64,000 nt of DNA from Methylobacter tundripaludum SV96 (GCF_000190755.2 NZ_JH109153.1:310001-374000), one strand, 5' to 3'; positions 34,071-42,656 are shown, counted from the stretch's first letter. Notes: generated by a model from the letters alone, not told the origin. A program made the numbers and translations.

Positions 34071-34599
34071 CCTAAAAACCTCAAAAACGCGGTTTGATAA
34101 TAGATAACGAGCTGTGACCCATGCGTAGGGCGTGCCGTGCGCGCCTTAGCTCCCAAAGCATGCCCTACAGAGGATATTCCCCCTCGTTCCCACGCGCTGC
34201 GTGGGAATGCAGCCTGAACCGCTCTGCGGTTCGAGACGTCGGAGCGCCCCAGACTGGAGAGCACTCGTCTTTACATAAGCCGTCATACCCGCCGGGAAGC
34301 GGGTATCCAGTGCCATGGATGGCGAGCTGTATACGTCCATGTAACCTGGATCCCTGCACAAATCCGTCTGGAACGGATTTGCATTAACCCAAAGGGTGTC
34401 AGGCAGGATAGCCTGACATGAATCCCTGCCGGGATGACGTGCTTTTCAATACTTATGTATAACAACAAGTGCGGCGCGTGGAAACGCGAGCGAGTTAAGG
34501 AATACGCTGGTTCCCAAGCTCCAGCTTGGAAACCAGCGCTCACTAAAATCATTAACTTAATGGCAGTGACGTAGCACGTAAAAATGAGGAGAACACAAA
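34071..34599. other. Repeat-rich intergenic region
   Basis: About 530 bp without genes, filled by several palindromic repeats: GCGTAGGGCGTGCC...GCATGCCCTAC, CGTTCCCACGCGCTGCGTGGGAATG (34183-34209), CCGCCGGGAAGCGGGTATCC, AATCCGTCTGGAACGGATT, TGTCAGGCAGGATAGCCTGACA and GGTTCCCAAGCTCCAGCTTGGAAACC (34509-34535). No promoter was recognised ahead of the hemerythrin gene. Confidence 0.75.
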
Positions 34600-34995
34600 A
34601 TGACAATAATTGAAAAAGCCGCCACGCCTATCGTCGGCTATGAGCCAATCGATAACGATCATGATGAATTTATCAGCCTGTTAAACAAGCTGGAAACTGC
34701 CGATAACGCAACTTTCCCAGCCTTGTTCCAGCAATTATACGAACAGACCGAACAGCATTTTGATCGGGAAAACCAGTTGATGCAGCAGTTTTCCTTTCCG
34801 GGAGTGACCGATCACAAAGGCGAACATCAACGGGTTCTCGGGGAGTTCAAGCAATTTAAATCGCGGGTTGATAAAGGGCTGATTGCTTTTGGCCGTTCGT
34901 TTGTCAAAGACCGCCTTCCGCAGTGGTTCGGACTGCATGTGACGACGATGGACACCGCATTGGCAACTCACATTAACATGCAATCCGACGCGTAA
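34600..34995 (+). CDS. Bacteriohemerythrin
   Basis: A 131-aa di-iron O2-binding protein. Iron ligands can be placed at H21 (DNDHDEF), H53 and E57 (EQHFDREN), H72/H76 (DHKGEHQ), H113 and D118 (HVTTMD). In diazotrophs and methanotrophs such proteins bind or deliver oxygen; near nif genes, protection of nitrogenase from O2 is plausible. AATGAGGAGAACACAAA is the ribosome site. The AlkB-like gene starts 4 bp after the stop. Confidence 0.93.
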   Translation: MTIIEKAATPIVGYEPIDNDHDEFISLLNKLETADNATFPALFQQLYEQTEQHFDRENQLMQQFSFPGVTDHKGEHQRVLGEFKQFKSRVDKGLIAFGRSFVKDRLPQWFGLHVTTMDTALATHINMQSDA

Positions 34996-34999
34996 GTCG

Positions 35000-35587
35000 A
35001 TGGCACACGGCTCCGAACTTGAGATCATTGAAGACTTTTACGATGCCGCCGAATGCGAACGCATCTATCGGCGTTTACTGCATGAACAAGATTGGCCTGA
35101 TAATCGATATACGGTCGCCGGACGGCAATTTACCCTGCCCCGATTACAAACCTGGCATGCCGATCCGGGCATTCGCTACAGCTACAGTAACAACCTGTTG
35201 CAAACCCGATCATGGACGCCGTTGCTGTCCGAGATCAGAACCCAAATCGAGTCGGCCTTAAATTTCTCCTTTAATTCGGTATTGGTTAATCTGTATCGAG
35301 ACGGCAATGATTATGTCGGTTGGCATTCGGATAATGAGCCGGAACTGGGCGAACAACCCTTTATCGCGTCATTGACGTTCGGCGCGGAACGCCACTTCGA
35401 GTTCAGGCATAAACAATCGTCGGAAAACGGCCGGGTATTATTGCGTAGCGGCACTTTGCTGGTTATGCAGCCGAATTTTCAACACCATTGGCTGCACAGC
35501 GTTCCAATCGATCAAAACGTGATGGAGGGACGCATCAACTTAACGTTCCGTAAAGTTATCCCCGCAAGCAACTGTTTTTCAAATTAG
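35000..35587 (+). CDS. AlkB-like 2-oxoglutarate/Fe(II) dioxygenase
   Basis: A 195-aa DNA/RNA repair type dioxygenase. Fe ligands: His and Asp in VGWHSDNEPELG and a distal His in the QHHWLHSVP segment; 2-oxoglutarate is bound by Arg residues in RINLTFRKV. The nucleotide-recognition lid lies in the N-terminal half. It is closest in form to the short AlkB homologues (ABH2/3-like). Tandem with hemerythrin; linkage to nitrogen fixation is uncertain. Confidence 0.88.
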   Translation: MAHGSELEIIEDFYDAAECERIYRRLLHEQDWPDNRYTVAGRQFTLPRLQTWHADPGIRYSYSNNLLQTRSWTPLLSEIRTQIESALNFSFNSVLVNLYRDGNDYVGWHSDNEPELGEQPFIASLTFGAERHFEFRHKQSSENGRVLLRSGTLLVMQPNFQHHWLHSVPIDQNVMEGRINLTFRKVIPASNCFSN

Positions 35588-35691
35588 ATGCTTTTCAAAG
35601 AAATTAAACTCAAAACCGGTCGAGTTAAACTATCTCGCCATACGCATCAGCTTAAAGATATTCAATCAATAACATGATTAATTCACCACGA

Positions 35692-35746
35692 AGACTCGAA
35701 GAGCACGAAGTTTTTACCTTGGTTTTTTCTTCGTGTCTTCGTGGTG
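35692..35746. repeat. Inverted TTCACCACGAAGAC repeat
   Basis: TTCACCACGAAGACTCGAAG on the left and CTTCGTGTCTTCGTGGTG on the right: a hairpin of about 20 bp between convergent genes. Same family at 18221, 38568, 45062 and 62891. Confidence 0.8.
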
Positions 35747-35773
35747 TTATCTCTTAAATTGATGCCTATGGAG

Positions 35774-36070
35774 TCACACCATCTCGCCCGACTCATTAAA
35801 GTGAATCTCACGCACTTCATCGTCCTCGATTATTTGCGCATACTTTAAAACGCCGTCATCGTAATATTGATACTGATGTTCGGATTCAACCTCGCCATAA
35901 ACCACTTTCTGGCAAAGCAGCATTCTGTCCTGGTCATCGAAACGGCTGCGATAATACGTGTTGCGATTGTTTAAGCTGTCTCCGGTTATCTCGTTGACCA
36001 GCTTTAACGGCAGTTTGACGCCGCTGTAACTGACAAAATAGCGAAATTCGGTGTGTTGTTCTTGATTCAT
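35774..36070 (-). CDS. nif-linked small conserved protein
   Basis: A 98-aa soluble protein (EFRYFVSYSGVKLPLKLVNEI, then YYRSRFDDQDRMLLCQKVVYGEVESEHQYQYYDDG). I recall proteins of this kind next to nif genes labelled DUF6156, but cannot confirm it. Mostly beta strands with an acidic C-terminal part. It is the last gene of the minus-strand nifF operon, 12 bp after its neighbour. Function unknown. Confidence 0.75.
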   Translation of the reverse strand: MNQEQHTEFRYFVSYSGVKLPLKLVNEITGDSLNNRNTYYRSRFDDQDRMLLCQKVVYGEVESEHQYQYYDDGVLKYAQIIEDDEVREIHFNESGEMV

Positions 36071-36082
36071 ACTGTACAGGGT

Positions 36083-36382
36083 TTAAGAAAAAAGATGAGT
36101 GGAGATGATCTCTATGATTTGATCCAAGGTCAGGTTTTCGTTTTCGCCGACAATGTTATGCATGGAAATCGGGTATTTCAGGTCTATGCCGTAACGTCCT
36201 GAATTCTGGCCGAAGGTGTAGATATAGGCGGAAATATCCGGTTCGTTAACGGTGCAGAGTTCGATAGCTTGAAAATGCTGCTCCTGATTGTTCAACGCCA
36301 AGGTATTTTCACCGTAACGATGCACCAGTTCCAATAACAGCAGCTTAAGCGGAATATCTTTATCAATGGCCCAAACATTCAT
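36083..36382 (-). CDS. nif-linked hypothetical protein
   Basis: A protein of about 99 aa if ATG 36382 is the start; a longer start at 36472 would overlap rseC by 75 bp. Visible stretches: MNVWAIDKDIPLKLLLLELVHRYG and ISAYIYTFGQNSGRYGIDLKYPI. No recognised motif. It lies between rseC and the 98-aa gene in the same operon. AAGGT at the end of rseC could serve as a distant ribosome site. Function unknown. Confidence 0.65.
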   Translation of the reverse strand: MNVWAIDKDIPLKLLLLELVHRYGENTLALNNQEQHFQAIELCTVNEPDISAYIYTFGQNSGRYGIDLKYPISMHNIVGENENLTLDQIIEIISTHLFS

Positions 36383-36396
36383 ACCGGCATCAAAGG

Positions 36397-36834
36397 TTAG
36401 ACCTTCCTGACGACGACAGGCCGGGCGTAATAATTCAGTATCAACAGACTTTGCGCTTTGTTGATTAGCCATAGCGAAACGATAAAGCTCAGCACGGCGC
36501 TGCCGGCAGTCCATAAATCCGCGTAGTGGGCATCAACCGGCAACAGCCAGTCGGCCATGCCTGCGCCGGTAAACAAGGCGATTAACGGCACCAGATATAA
36601 TAATAGGGACGCGCGTAGCAGCAGGTTTTCATCGATAGCGACCATGACTCGATCGCCGGTTTTCAGTTGAATATCGCTATCGACCGGCACCGACTTTTTC
36701 TTGAGAACGCTGCCGATTGCATTGGTGGTGCATGAGGCTTTTTGCAGACAACCGCCGCAGGCACTGTTTTGTCCGCCTTCGACCCAGACCTGATGGTTTT
36801 CTATTTTCACCACGACCGCTAATTCTTCTATCAT
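36397..36834 (-). CDS. rseC: SoxR-reducing / Rnf-associated protein RseC
   Basis: A 145-aa inner-membrane protein. The N-terminal domain has a Cys set (SACGGCLQKASC) and is followed by two membrane helices (LLLRASLLLYLVPLIALFTGAGMADWLL and LWTAGSAVLSFIVSLWLI). RseC works with Rsx/Rnf in reducing SoxR in E. coli. Here it lies beside nifF and a Rieske protein rather than in the rnf operon, which suggests a part in electron flow to nitrogenase. ATG 36834 is preferred over GTG 36843. Confidence 0.88.
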   Translation of the reverse strand: MIEELAVVVKIENHQVWVEGGQNSACGGCLQKASCTTNAIGSVLKKKSVPVDSDIQLKTGDRVMVAIDENLLLRASLLLYLVPLIALFTGAGMADWLLPVDAHYADLWTAGSAVLSFIVSLWLINKAQSLLILNYYARPVVVRKV

Positions 36835-36846
36835 CGCTATCACCGT

Positions 36847-37212
36847 TCAATCGATCAGGGTCAGATGCTTTTCGGCAAAATAGAGGGTGCCGTCAATCTC
36901 TTCCAGACGCAGCGATTGCAAGCGTTGCCCAAAGCAAACCGGACTTTGGCACTCTCCGGTTTTGGGATCGAAGATAAAACCGTGCATCGAACAACGCAGA
37001 TATAAGCCGGTTTCATCGAAGATGGCGTCCTGCTCGCAATTTAACGGTCTGTGCATGTGCATACAATGATTGACATACGCATAGGCAATGCCTTCAAACG
37101 CAAACATAATGGCCGAAACCGGCTGCTTTTTAAAACGGATTTGCCGCGTTAAATAGTCGGCTTTATCCAATTCATCACGCGTACAGGCTGGTTTTGTGTG
37201 GTCGTTCGCCAT
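36847..37212 (-). CDS. Rieske [2Fe-2S] protein
   Basis: A 121-aa soluble Rieske protein. Cluster ligands are C50-x-H52 (HCMHMHRPLNC) and C74-x2-H77 (RCSMHGFIF). It resembles the small ferredoxin subunits of dioxygenases or nitrite reductase rather than bc1. ATG 37212 overlaps nothing and starts 14 bp after nifF. It could serve as an extra electron carrier of the nif system; that is inference. Confidence 0.9.
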   Translation of the reverse strand: MANDHTKPACTRDELDKADYLTRQIRFKKQPVSAIMFAFEGIAYAYVNHCMHMHRPLNCEQDAIFDETGLYLRCSMHGFIFDPKTGECQSPVCFGQRLQSLRLEEIDGTLYFAEKHLTLID

Positions 37213-37226
37213 GACTGATCCGGACT

Positions 37227-37760
37227 TTAATCCCAAGCCTTCGCCAGCATTTTCAACCATGTATCCAGTCTTTCCGGCGTGAGCTCTTTTTGGTTTTCCT
37301 GGTCCAAGACCAAGCCTACAAAGCGGTCATCGACGACGGCTTTAGAGTTTTTGAAGTTATAACCCTCGGTATCCCATGCACCAATTAGGGTGGCGCTGCA
37401 TTGTTTAAACTGCTCGTACAAATAAAACATCGCATCGACAAATTCTACCGGATAGCTTTTTTGATTGCCCAGCCCGTAAATCGCCACTTTTTTACCGCTG
37501 AAATCCTGCCCGGCCAGCGTCGGCAAAAACTCCTCCCAACTGGTTGTCGCATTGCCGGTTGATAAGCCGGGCAATTGGCCTTCGCCATACGTGGGCGTAC
37601 CCAGAATCAAGGTGTCATACGCCTGCAAATCCGCCACCGCGGCGTTGCGGATATTCACCGGCTTGGCGGCGATAGCCGAACCCAATGCCGTTGTTATGTC
37701 TTTTGCAATCCGCCGGGTATTGCCTGTATCCGTACCGAAAAAAACGCCTACTTTAGCCAT
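37227..37760 (-). CDS. nifF: Flavodoxin NifF
   Basis: A 177-aa long-chain flavodoxin donating electrons to the Fe protein of nitrogenase. FMN phosphate loop FFGTDTGNTRRIAK, flavin loops GTPTYGEGQLPG and YGLGNQKSYPVEFVDA, and insertion GAWDTEGYNF. It is close to Azotobacter-type NifF. It lies in a gene run with a Rieske protein and RseC. No sigma54 element is visible in the 138 bp upstream; a large palindrome lies there instead. Confidence 0.93.
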   Translation of the reverse strand: MAKVGVFFGTDTGNTRRIAKDITTALGSAIAAKPVNIRNAAVADLQAYDTLILGTPTYGEGQLPGLSTGNATTSWEEFLPTLAGQDFSGKKVAIYGLGNQKSYPVEFVDAMFYLYEQFKQCSATLIGAWDTEGYNFKNSKAVVDDRFVGLVLDQENQKELTPERLDTWLKMLAKAWD

Positions 37761-37820
37761 GATTTTCCCCTCTAAGTGTTTTAATAGTGCCTACGCTCCG
37801 GTTCGGGAACGTTACAGGCC

Positions 37821-37853
37821 AGACCTTCCAGGTTTTTAAAACCTGGAAGGTCT
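37821..37853. terminator. Perfect palindrome between Grx-BolA and nifF
   Basis: AGACCTTCCAGGTTTT and its exact complement, 16-bp arms with a single base between. It is probably a two-way terminator or transcript-processing hairpin separating the Grx-BolA gene from nifF. Confidence 0.7.
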
Positions 37854-37898
37854 CCATACCGACATCGCCTTGACATAATTGGAACAAGCGACCTGTTC

Positions 37899-38507
37899 CT
37901 ACAACTGAATTTGCAGCAACCCGCCAGCCTGCTGTTTTTCCTGCCATTCATCCGGGGTAAACGCTTTAACACTGACTGCATGAAGCTTGCCCGAGGCCAA
38001 CGGTTCCTTTAACGTTGCCAGAACCAACTGCTGTTTTTTTACTATCGTTAACTCGTTAAATTGCGCGCTGACCACGGTGATCGTTAAATCGCAGCCCTCG
38101 CCTTCGATCATCACTTTGGCATCGTCAATGCCCTGCTGCACCAATTGCGTAACCTCGCTAACGCTTAATGCCTCGCTTTCGGCTTCCGCTTTTTTCGGCG
38201 CGGCGGCGGTTAATAAGGGCAATAAACTGCCATTGTTGGACATTTCTTCAATAATGTCGCAACCGCCTACCAGTTCGGCGTTAACAAACAGCTGCGGATA
38301 GGTCGGCCAGTGGGAAATGCTCGGTAACTTTTCCCGGATAAACGGCGCTTCCAGCACATTGACATAAGCGTAAGGGATATGGGTCGCATCGAGTATGCCG
38401 ACTGCTTTAGCCGAAAACCCGCATTGCGGATTGGTCGGCACGCCTTTCATGTAAATGATGATCGGCTGGGCTGCCAGTTGAGCGCGGATTTTATCTTCGG
38501 TTTTCAT
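37899..38507 (-). CDS. Monothiol glutaredoxin-BolA fusion protein
   Basis: A 202-aa fusion of two proteins that normally form a [2Fe-2S]-bridged complex. The N-terminal Grx4/GrxD domain has the monothiol motif CGFS (C29; NPQCGFSAKAVGIL) and the glutathione-binding WPTYPQLFV and GGCDI stretches. The C-terminal half (about 120-200) is a BolA domain (LTITVVSAQFNELTIVKKQQLVLATL, HAVSVKAFTPDEW). It should sense or deliver [2Fe-2S] clusters, here placed beside clpX and nifM. Confidence 0.9.
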   Translation of the reverse strand: MKTEDKIRAQLAAQPIIIYMKGVPTNPQCGFSAKAVGILDATHIPYAYVNVLEAPFIREKLPSISHWPTYPQLFVNAELVGGCDIIEEMSNNGSLLPLLTAAAPKKAEAESEALSVSEVTQLVQQGIDDAKVMIEGEGCDLTITVVSAQFNELTIVKKQQLVLATLKEPLASGKLHAVSVKAFTPDEWQEKQQAGGLLQIQL

Positions 38508-38722
38508 AAGCTTCTCGTTTTTTGTTGGTTTTCTCGTTCCTTCGTTCTGCGTGAAACGAGGTAATAATTCACCACGAAGGCACGAAGGACACGAAGTTTG
38601 TACTAGTTCCCAAGCTCCAGCTTGGGAATTCAGTGTGGGAAGCTCCAGCTTCCCGAGTCGCGAAGCTGGAGCTTGGGAACCAGCGTCATATAGCTAATGC
38701 TTTGCGTACCCTACATTTCGCT
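38508..38722. repeat. Repeat-filled gap between clpX and Grx-BolA
   Basis: Contains TTCACCACGAAGGCACGAAGG (38568-38590) and the palindromes GTTCCCAAGCTCCAGCTTGGGAATT, GGGAAGCTCCAGCTTCCC and GAAGCTGGAGCTTGGGAACC (38605-38690). Same families as at 18216-18410 and 44905-45090. Confidence 0.75.
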
Positions 38723-39994
38723 CTATCCAGCCTGCTGCCTAAGTTTGGCTTCAGTCTTTTTTATCAACCTGATTTGGCCATCCCCTTTAACCACATCGGC
38801 ATCGACAATACATTGCTCAACGTCATCGGAGGATGGAATATCGAACATGGTTTTACGTAAGATCTGCTCCATGATGCTGCGCAAACCGCGCGCCCCGGTT
38901 TCGCGTTCGATGGCTTTTTGGGCGATTTCGACCAGGGCATCCTGTTCGAATTTCAACTCCACGCCTTCGTAAGCAAACAGTTGTTGATACTGACGCACCA
39001 GCGCATTTTTGGGCTCGGTCAAAACCCGGATCAAGGCGTCAACATCAAGCGCTTCCAAGGGGGCCAATACCGGAAAGCGACCGATAAACTCGGGGATTAA
39101 GCCGAATTTGCGTAAATCGCTGGGTTGCGTCGCATTCAGCATATCGTCCAATGACGGTTTTTCGGCCGTTTTATTCACTTCGGCATGAAAACCGATAGCG
39201 GAATTGCTCGGCACCAAGCGTTTTTCGACATGTTTTTCCAGGCCCGGAAACGAACCGCCGGCAATAAACAGGATATTGCGCGTATCCATGGTGGTCTCGC
39301 CATCCTTGTTGCGCCCTTTGGCCGGAATCTTAACGTGCGAACCTTCAACCAGTCTTAACAATGCTTGTTGCACACCTTCGCCGGACACGTCGCGAGTGCC
39401 GGTTTGCTGTTCGGGACTGCGGGCGATTTTGTCGATTTCATCCAGATAAACGATGCCCCATTCGGCATTGAGCATATTGCCTTCGGCGACATCCAGCAGT
39501 CTGACCAGGATATTTTCCACATCGTCGCCGACATAACCGGCCTGGGTCAGCGTTGTCGCATCGGCAATAACAAACGGTACGCCGACAATTTTTGCCAAAG
39601 TGCTCGCTAACAGCGTCTTGCCGGTGCCGGACGGACCTATTAACAGGATGTTGGACTTGCCGATTTCCACATCCTTGTCGAACTCGCCCAAGCCCGCATC
39701 GCCGCTTTCATGCTTGAGCCGTTTGTAATGGTTATAAACCGCAACCGCCAATATTTCTTTGGCAAGATGCTGGCCGATAATGTAGCGGTCGAGATGTTCC
39801 TTGATTTTTGCCGGAATGGGCAATGCGCCCTGCATTTCGGAAAGCTCTTTTTTCCGGCTCCAGCTGGTTACCACCTGATTGGCTAATGACACGCAAGCCC
39901 CGCAAATATAACCTTCGCTACCGGCAATCAAAGGTACCGAAGCGGATTGCTCTATGCCGCAAAAAGAACAGTGTTTGATTTCTTTATCGCTCAT
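38723..39994 (-). CDS. clpX: ClpX unfoldase, nif-linked paralogue
   Basis: A 423-aa AAA+ unfoldase. Zinc-binding N-domain with C9, C12, C31 and C34 ([16 protein letters not shown]), Walker A GPSGTGKT, pore loop GYVGDD, Walker [16 protein letters not shown]-type sequences around [13 protein letters not shown], and sensor [10 protein letters not shown]. The GRGL ClpP-binding loop region is near [10 protein letters not shown]. In A. vinelandii a second clpX in the nif cluster controls NifB and NifEN turnover; the same role is likely. nifM overlaps its start. Confidence 0.93.
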   Translation of the reverse strand: MSDKEIKHCSFCGIEQSASVPLIAGSEGYICGACVSLANQVVTSWSRKKELSEMQGALPIPAKIKEHLDRYIIGQHLAKEILAVAVYNHYKRLKHESGDAGLGEFDKDVEIGKSNILLIGPSGTGKTLLASTLAKIVGVPFVIADATTLTQAGYVGDDVENILVRLLDVAEGNMLNAEWGIVYLDEIDKIARSPEQQTGTRDVSGEGVQQALLRLVEGSHVKIPAKGRNKDGETTMDTRNILFIAGGSFPGLEKHVEKRLVPSNSAIGFHAEVNKTAEKPSLDDMLNATQPSDLRKFGLIPEFIGRFPVLAPLEALDVDALIRVLTEPKNALVRQYQQLFAYEGVELKFEQDALVEIAQKAIERETGARGLRSIMEQILRKTMFDIPSSDDVEQCIVDADVVKGDGQIRLIKKTEAKLRQQAG

Positions 39995-40862
39995 TATCGC
40001 TTTCCTCAGATTCAGGAGTGGCTAAACCGGCTAACCAGGCGCGCTGGCAGGTACGCCGGGCGCGTTCTTTCATTAGCTGGCGTATTTTTGGGGTTGCTTT
40101 TGCCAAAGACAAGGTTTCAGCCTTTTGTATGCTCTTGCACAACAGCAGATGAAGACCGATTTCCGATTTGACCACATCGCTGACTTCCCCCGGTTTCAAG
40201 TTGAACAGCACCGCATCCAATTCAGGATAAAGCGTGCCGCGCGGCACGATACCCAGAACGCCGCCTTGCAACGCGGTCGGGCATTCGGAATGCCTTAAGG
40301 CCAGGTCGGCAAATTTGTGCGGTTTTTTATGCAGTTTTTCGGCGAGCTCCTGAGCGCGACTTAAAGCCGCTTCGGGAGTATTTTCAGCATAATCGGGGTT
40401 AATGCTGATGAAGATATGGCTGACTTCACGCCGTTCAGGACAATTAAATTGCTCGGCATGAAGGTGGTAATAGATGCCGATGTCGATCTCGCTGATAGCG
40501 GGCGCATGACTGGCAATCGACTCCAGCACCGTGTTGACCTTACACTGACGGTGCAATGCCGCCTGCAAGCTGGCTTTGCTGAGCCGGTTTTTTTCCAGAT
40601 CGCTGAAAAAAGCGTCCTCATCGTCATAGCGGTCGCGAATTTCCTGATAAGCGTGCTGCAATTCCTGATCGGTAATGATGACTGCCGCCGCTTCAGGCGT
40701 ATTCAGCACCCTGCTCTCAATCCTGAACTCATTTAACGCCTGGATTTGCGCCTGCTGTAACTCAGCCCCCGCCAATTCATTGGGCGATTTTTTGAATAAG
40801 GCTAAAGCCGCCCTCAGTAAATTGTAAGTTTCCAGCTGGACAGGTTTTTCAATTACCGTCAT
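39984..40862 (-). CDS. nifM: NifM, peptidyl-prolyl isomerase for NifH
   Basis: A 292-aa foldase needed to activate the Fe protein. N-terminal helical region and a C-terminal PpiC/parvulin domain (about 145-255: [64 protein letters not shown]). ATG 40862 follows AGAGGTTTGAT; the longer frame would run into nifZ. It overlaps clpX by 11 bp and begins 1 bp after nifZ ends, so the set nifW-nifZ-nifM-clpX is one tight operon. Confidence 0.93.
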   Translation of the reverse strand: MTVIEKPVQLETYNLLRAALALFKKSPNELAGAELQQAQIQALNEFRIESRVLNTPEAAAVIITDQELQHAYQEIRDRYDDEDAFFSDLEKNRLSKASLQAALHRQCKVNTVLESIASHAPAISEIDIGIYYHLHAEQFNCPERREVSHIFISINPDYAENTPEAALSRAQELAEKLHKKPHKFADLALRHSECPTALQGGVLGIVPRGTLYPELDAVLFNLKPGEVSDVVKSEIGLHLLLCKSIQKAETLSLAKATPKIRQLMKERARRTCQRAWLAGLATPESEESDNER

Positions 40863-40863
40863 A

Positions 40864-41343
40864 TCAAACCTCTGGTTCGTTAAATGTCTCGGGGCGCGCT
40901 GGAGCCAAAGCTGTTTCAGGCACTTGCAGAGTTCTGCCCTGAAAAGCGACATGGTATTGAATCAGCTCGTTATCTCTAATCACCTTAAAAACCTCGCCTT
41001 CCGTCCCTTTAGTAAACAGAATATTACCCTGTATGCCTAAATCGATAATGCACACCACCTTGTCCCTGAACTCGAAGCGGCTGGGATTCCAGGGTTCGTC
41101 AGCGCCTATTAATTCTTCCAATCGGCAGCCGACCATCCGCCCCTGACTCAGGAAATGTACGGTAAAAATAACCTGATCCTGTAGAAAAGTGCCCACTTCC
41201 AGGACATTGCCGACACTGCCCCGCCGCACCAACAGCTCTCCGACTTCCATACCGGGATAAGTGCCGTCGTTGCGGACGTTTCTGGTGACCCGAACCGATT
41301 CGCCAAATTCAAACCGGCCTTCGTCGAAGCGATCGGGCTTCAT
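40864..41343 (-). CDS. nifZ: Nitrogenase maturation protein NifZ
   Basis: A 159-aa protein assisting formation of the second P-cluster in NifDK. Two NifZ-type segments are seen: FEFGESVRVTRNVRNDGTYPG with LVRRGSVGNVLEVGTFL, and FEFRDKVVCIIDLGIQGNILFTKGTEGEVFKV. The start overlaps the nifW stop (ATGA type). A short paralogue with one such domain is at 47816. Confidence 0.93.
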   Translation of the reverse strand: MKPDRFDEGRFEFGESVRVTRNVRNDGTYPGMEVGELLVRRGSVGNVLEVGTFLQDQVIFTVHFLSQGRMVGCRLEELIGADEPWNPSRFEFRDKVVCIIDLGIQGNILFTKGTEGEVFKVIRDNELIQYHVAFQGRTLQVPETALAPARPETFNEPEV

Positions 41344-41657
41344 GTTTTTATGTCGCTTAAAGAAACAAATGCGGTTTGCGATAACTCGCCCATGGCAAAC
41401 ACTTTAAACACTTTTTCGGTCTGTGCGTCGGATTCGACAAAATCCTGATAGGCTCGCATCAGTAATTTACTGTAAATAGCCCGTTTTGCCGGTTCATGTT
41501 CAGGCATCTCATCAGCGGCTTTTTGTAAATAATCATGAAACCGTTGCAGAATATGCAGACGGTTGACATGTACCACGCTGGGTACGTAATCCAGTTGAAA
41601 ATATTGCAAAAAGTCTTCTGCGGATTCCAAATCTTCCATTTCTTCTTCAAAACTCAT
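41340..41657 (-). CDS. nifW: Nitrogenase-stabilising protein NifW
   Basis: A 105-aa protein that binds and protects the MoFe protein and homocitrate-dependent maturation. Conserved parts: LESAEDFLQYFQLDYVPSVVHVNRLHILQRFHDYL and the Cys-free C-terminal helix KVFKVFAMGELSQTAFVSLSDI. ATG 41657 follows a CCGGAGAAAAACC ribosome site. It is overlapped by nifZ. Confidence 0.93.
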   Translation of the reverse strand: MSFEEEMEDLESAEDFLQYFQLDYVPSVVHVNRLHILQRFHDYLQKAADEMPEHEPAKRAIYSKLLMRAYQDFVESDAQTEKVFKVFAMGELSQTAFVSLSDIKT

Positions 41658-41673
41658 GGTTTTTCTCCGGTAG

Positions 41674-41787
41674 TTAAAGAGGGCCGACTGAAGAGGCATC
41701 CTGAATTAAAAGGTAAAGTGCCAGAATAACAAACGCCACTATGGGCATAAGGGTCAGTAATGATTCAGTTAACTCTTTTTTCAACAT
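41674..41787 (-). CDS. 37-aa single-span membrane peptide ahead of nifW
   Basis: A small gene (MLKKELTESLLTLMPIVAF, then VILALYLLIQD) with one membrane helix of about 20 residues after a basic N-terminus. GGAGCAAGATC ahead of ATG 41787 is a good ribosome site, and it is 16 bp upstream of nifW in the same direction. The size and helix recall CcoQ-type small subunits, but no family is claimed. Real-gene status rests on ribosome site, position and helix. Confidence 0.6.
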   Translation of the reverse strand: MLKKELTESLLTLMPIVAFVILALYLLIQDASSVGPL

Positions 41788-42140
41788 GATCTTGCTCCAG
41801 TTAATAAATTGGGTTACGACTGCATGGACAGATATTTGCTCCTGCAATATCTGCATTCCCCACATCCCTGTGGATTATGCAGGAGGTAGAGCAATGCAGG
41901 AGCAATTGCCGAGCGCAGCATAATCCAACAATCGAGGTTCAAAAATAGTGGCTTACGCTGCGCCAGCCCAGCCTACATCTGTTTTGCGCTGTAACTACTC
42001 AACCATCAAATACAATTGAACGCAGATGACACGGATGATTATGATAAACACTGATAATCTTAAAACGGCGATCAAATGCTTTTTCCTGGACAATTCAAAA
42101 AAAACCTTATTCAATCATAATGATCAGCGTTATCAGCGTT
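41788..42140. other. Gap before the nifW run, with dispersed repeat
   Basis: About 350 bp containing CTCCTGCAATATC-like inverted pieces (ATTTGCTCCTGCA / TGCAGGAGCAA at 41835-41910) and a second copy of the aacgcagatga repeat (42014-42152). No sigma54 element with correct spacing was found on the minus strand. Confidence 0.6.
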
Positions 42141-42152
42141 CTATTTTTCTAA
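42014..42152. repeat. Dispersed repeat, copy 2 (aacgcagatga family)
   Basis: Diverged copy of the element at 15889-16000: AATTGAACGCAGATGAC...GATTATGATAAACACTGATAA...AATCATAATGATCAGCG. Its right end, TTCTATTTTTCTAACTGCTGAG, runs into the 3' end of the TPR-like gene and supplies its last codons. Confidence 0.65.
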
Positions 42153-42656
42153 CTGCTGAGTAGTTACTTTGCGCTTGATCACCAATTCCAATAATCCCTG
42201 CGCGCCAATTCTGTCCCTACTATCAAGCTCGACCAGTTTTTCAAAAATAGACTGGCTCAAATCCAGATTCTCCAAACGCATATTTAAAAAGCCGACGGCT
42301 TTCAGGGTAAATAAATACAGCCGGATATTCGTTAATAAATCGGCCGGCGCATTACTAACATGCGTAGGTTGCAGCTCTCGCCAATCCTCGGGAAACGCTA
42401 TGGTCGGCCTGATCACCACCAGGGCTTTGGTGGTTGCCGTTAAAGCCTCTTCCAGCCGGTGCTGGTAATAATAAAAACGGTTTAACGCCACCAGTACGTT
42501 TAACGACTCCGGTGCCAGAAAATACGCTTTCAATAACGGCAACTCGGCATCGCCATCCGCATAATTTTCCGCCGCGCTCGCTATCATCTCTTTAACGCCT
42601 GCAACATCCGCTTGTTCAAAATACAAACCTTGTGCTTCAAAATCCAACAGATCCAT
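42141..42656 (-). CDS. TPR-like nif-linked protein (paralogue 2)
   Basis: A 171-aa helical protein related to the one at 16394-16861 (shared: LLKAYFLAPESLNVLVALNRFYYYQHRLEEAL and RLYLFTLKAVGFLNMRLENLDLSQSIFEKLVELDSRD). No catalytic motif. It starts at the very end of cysE on the same strand, so the genes are coupled. The last eight residues are encoded by the dispersed repeat at 42014-42152. Role unknown; two copies in one nif island suggest binding to two related partners. Confidence 0.78.
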   Translation of the reverse strand: MDLLDFEAQGLYFEQADVAGVKEMIASAAENYADGDAELPLLKAYFLAPESLNVLVALNRFYYYQHRLEEALTATTKALVVIRPTIAFPEDWRELQPTHVSNAPADLLTNIRLYLFTLKAVGFLNMRLENLDLSQSIFEKLVELDSRDRIGAQGLLELVIKRKVTTQQLEK

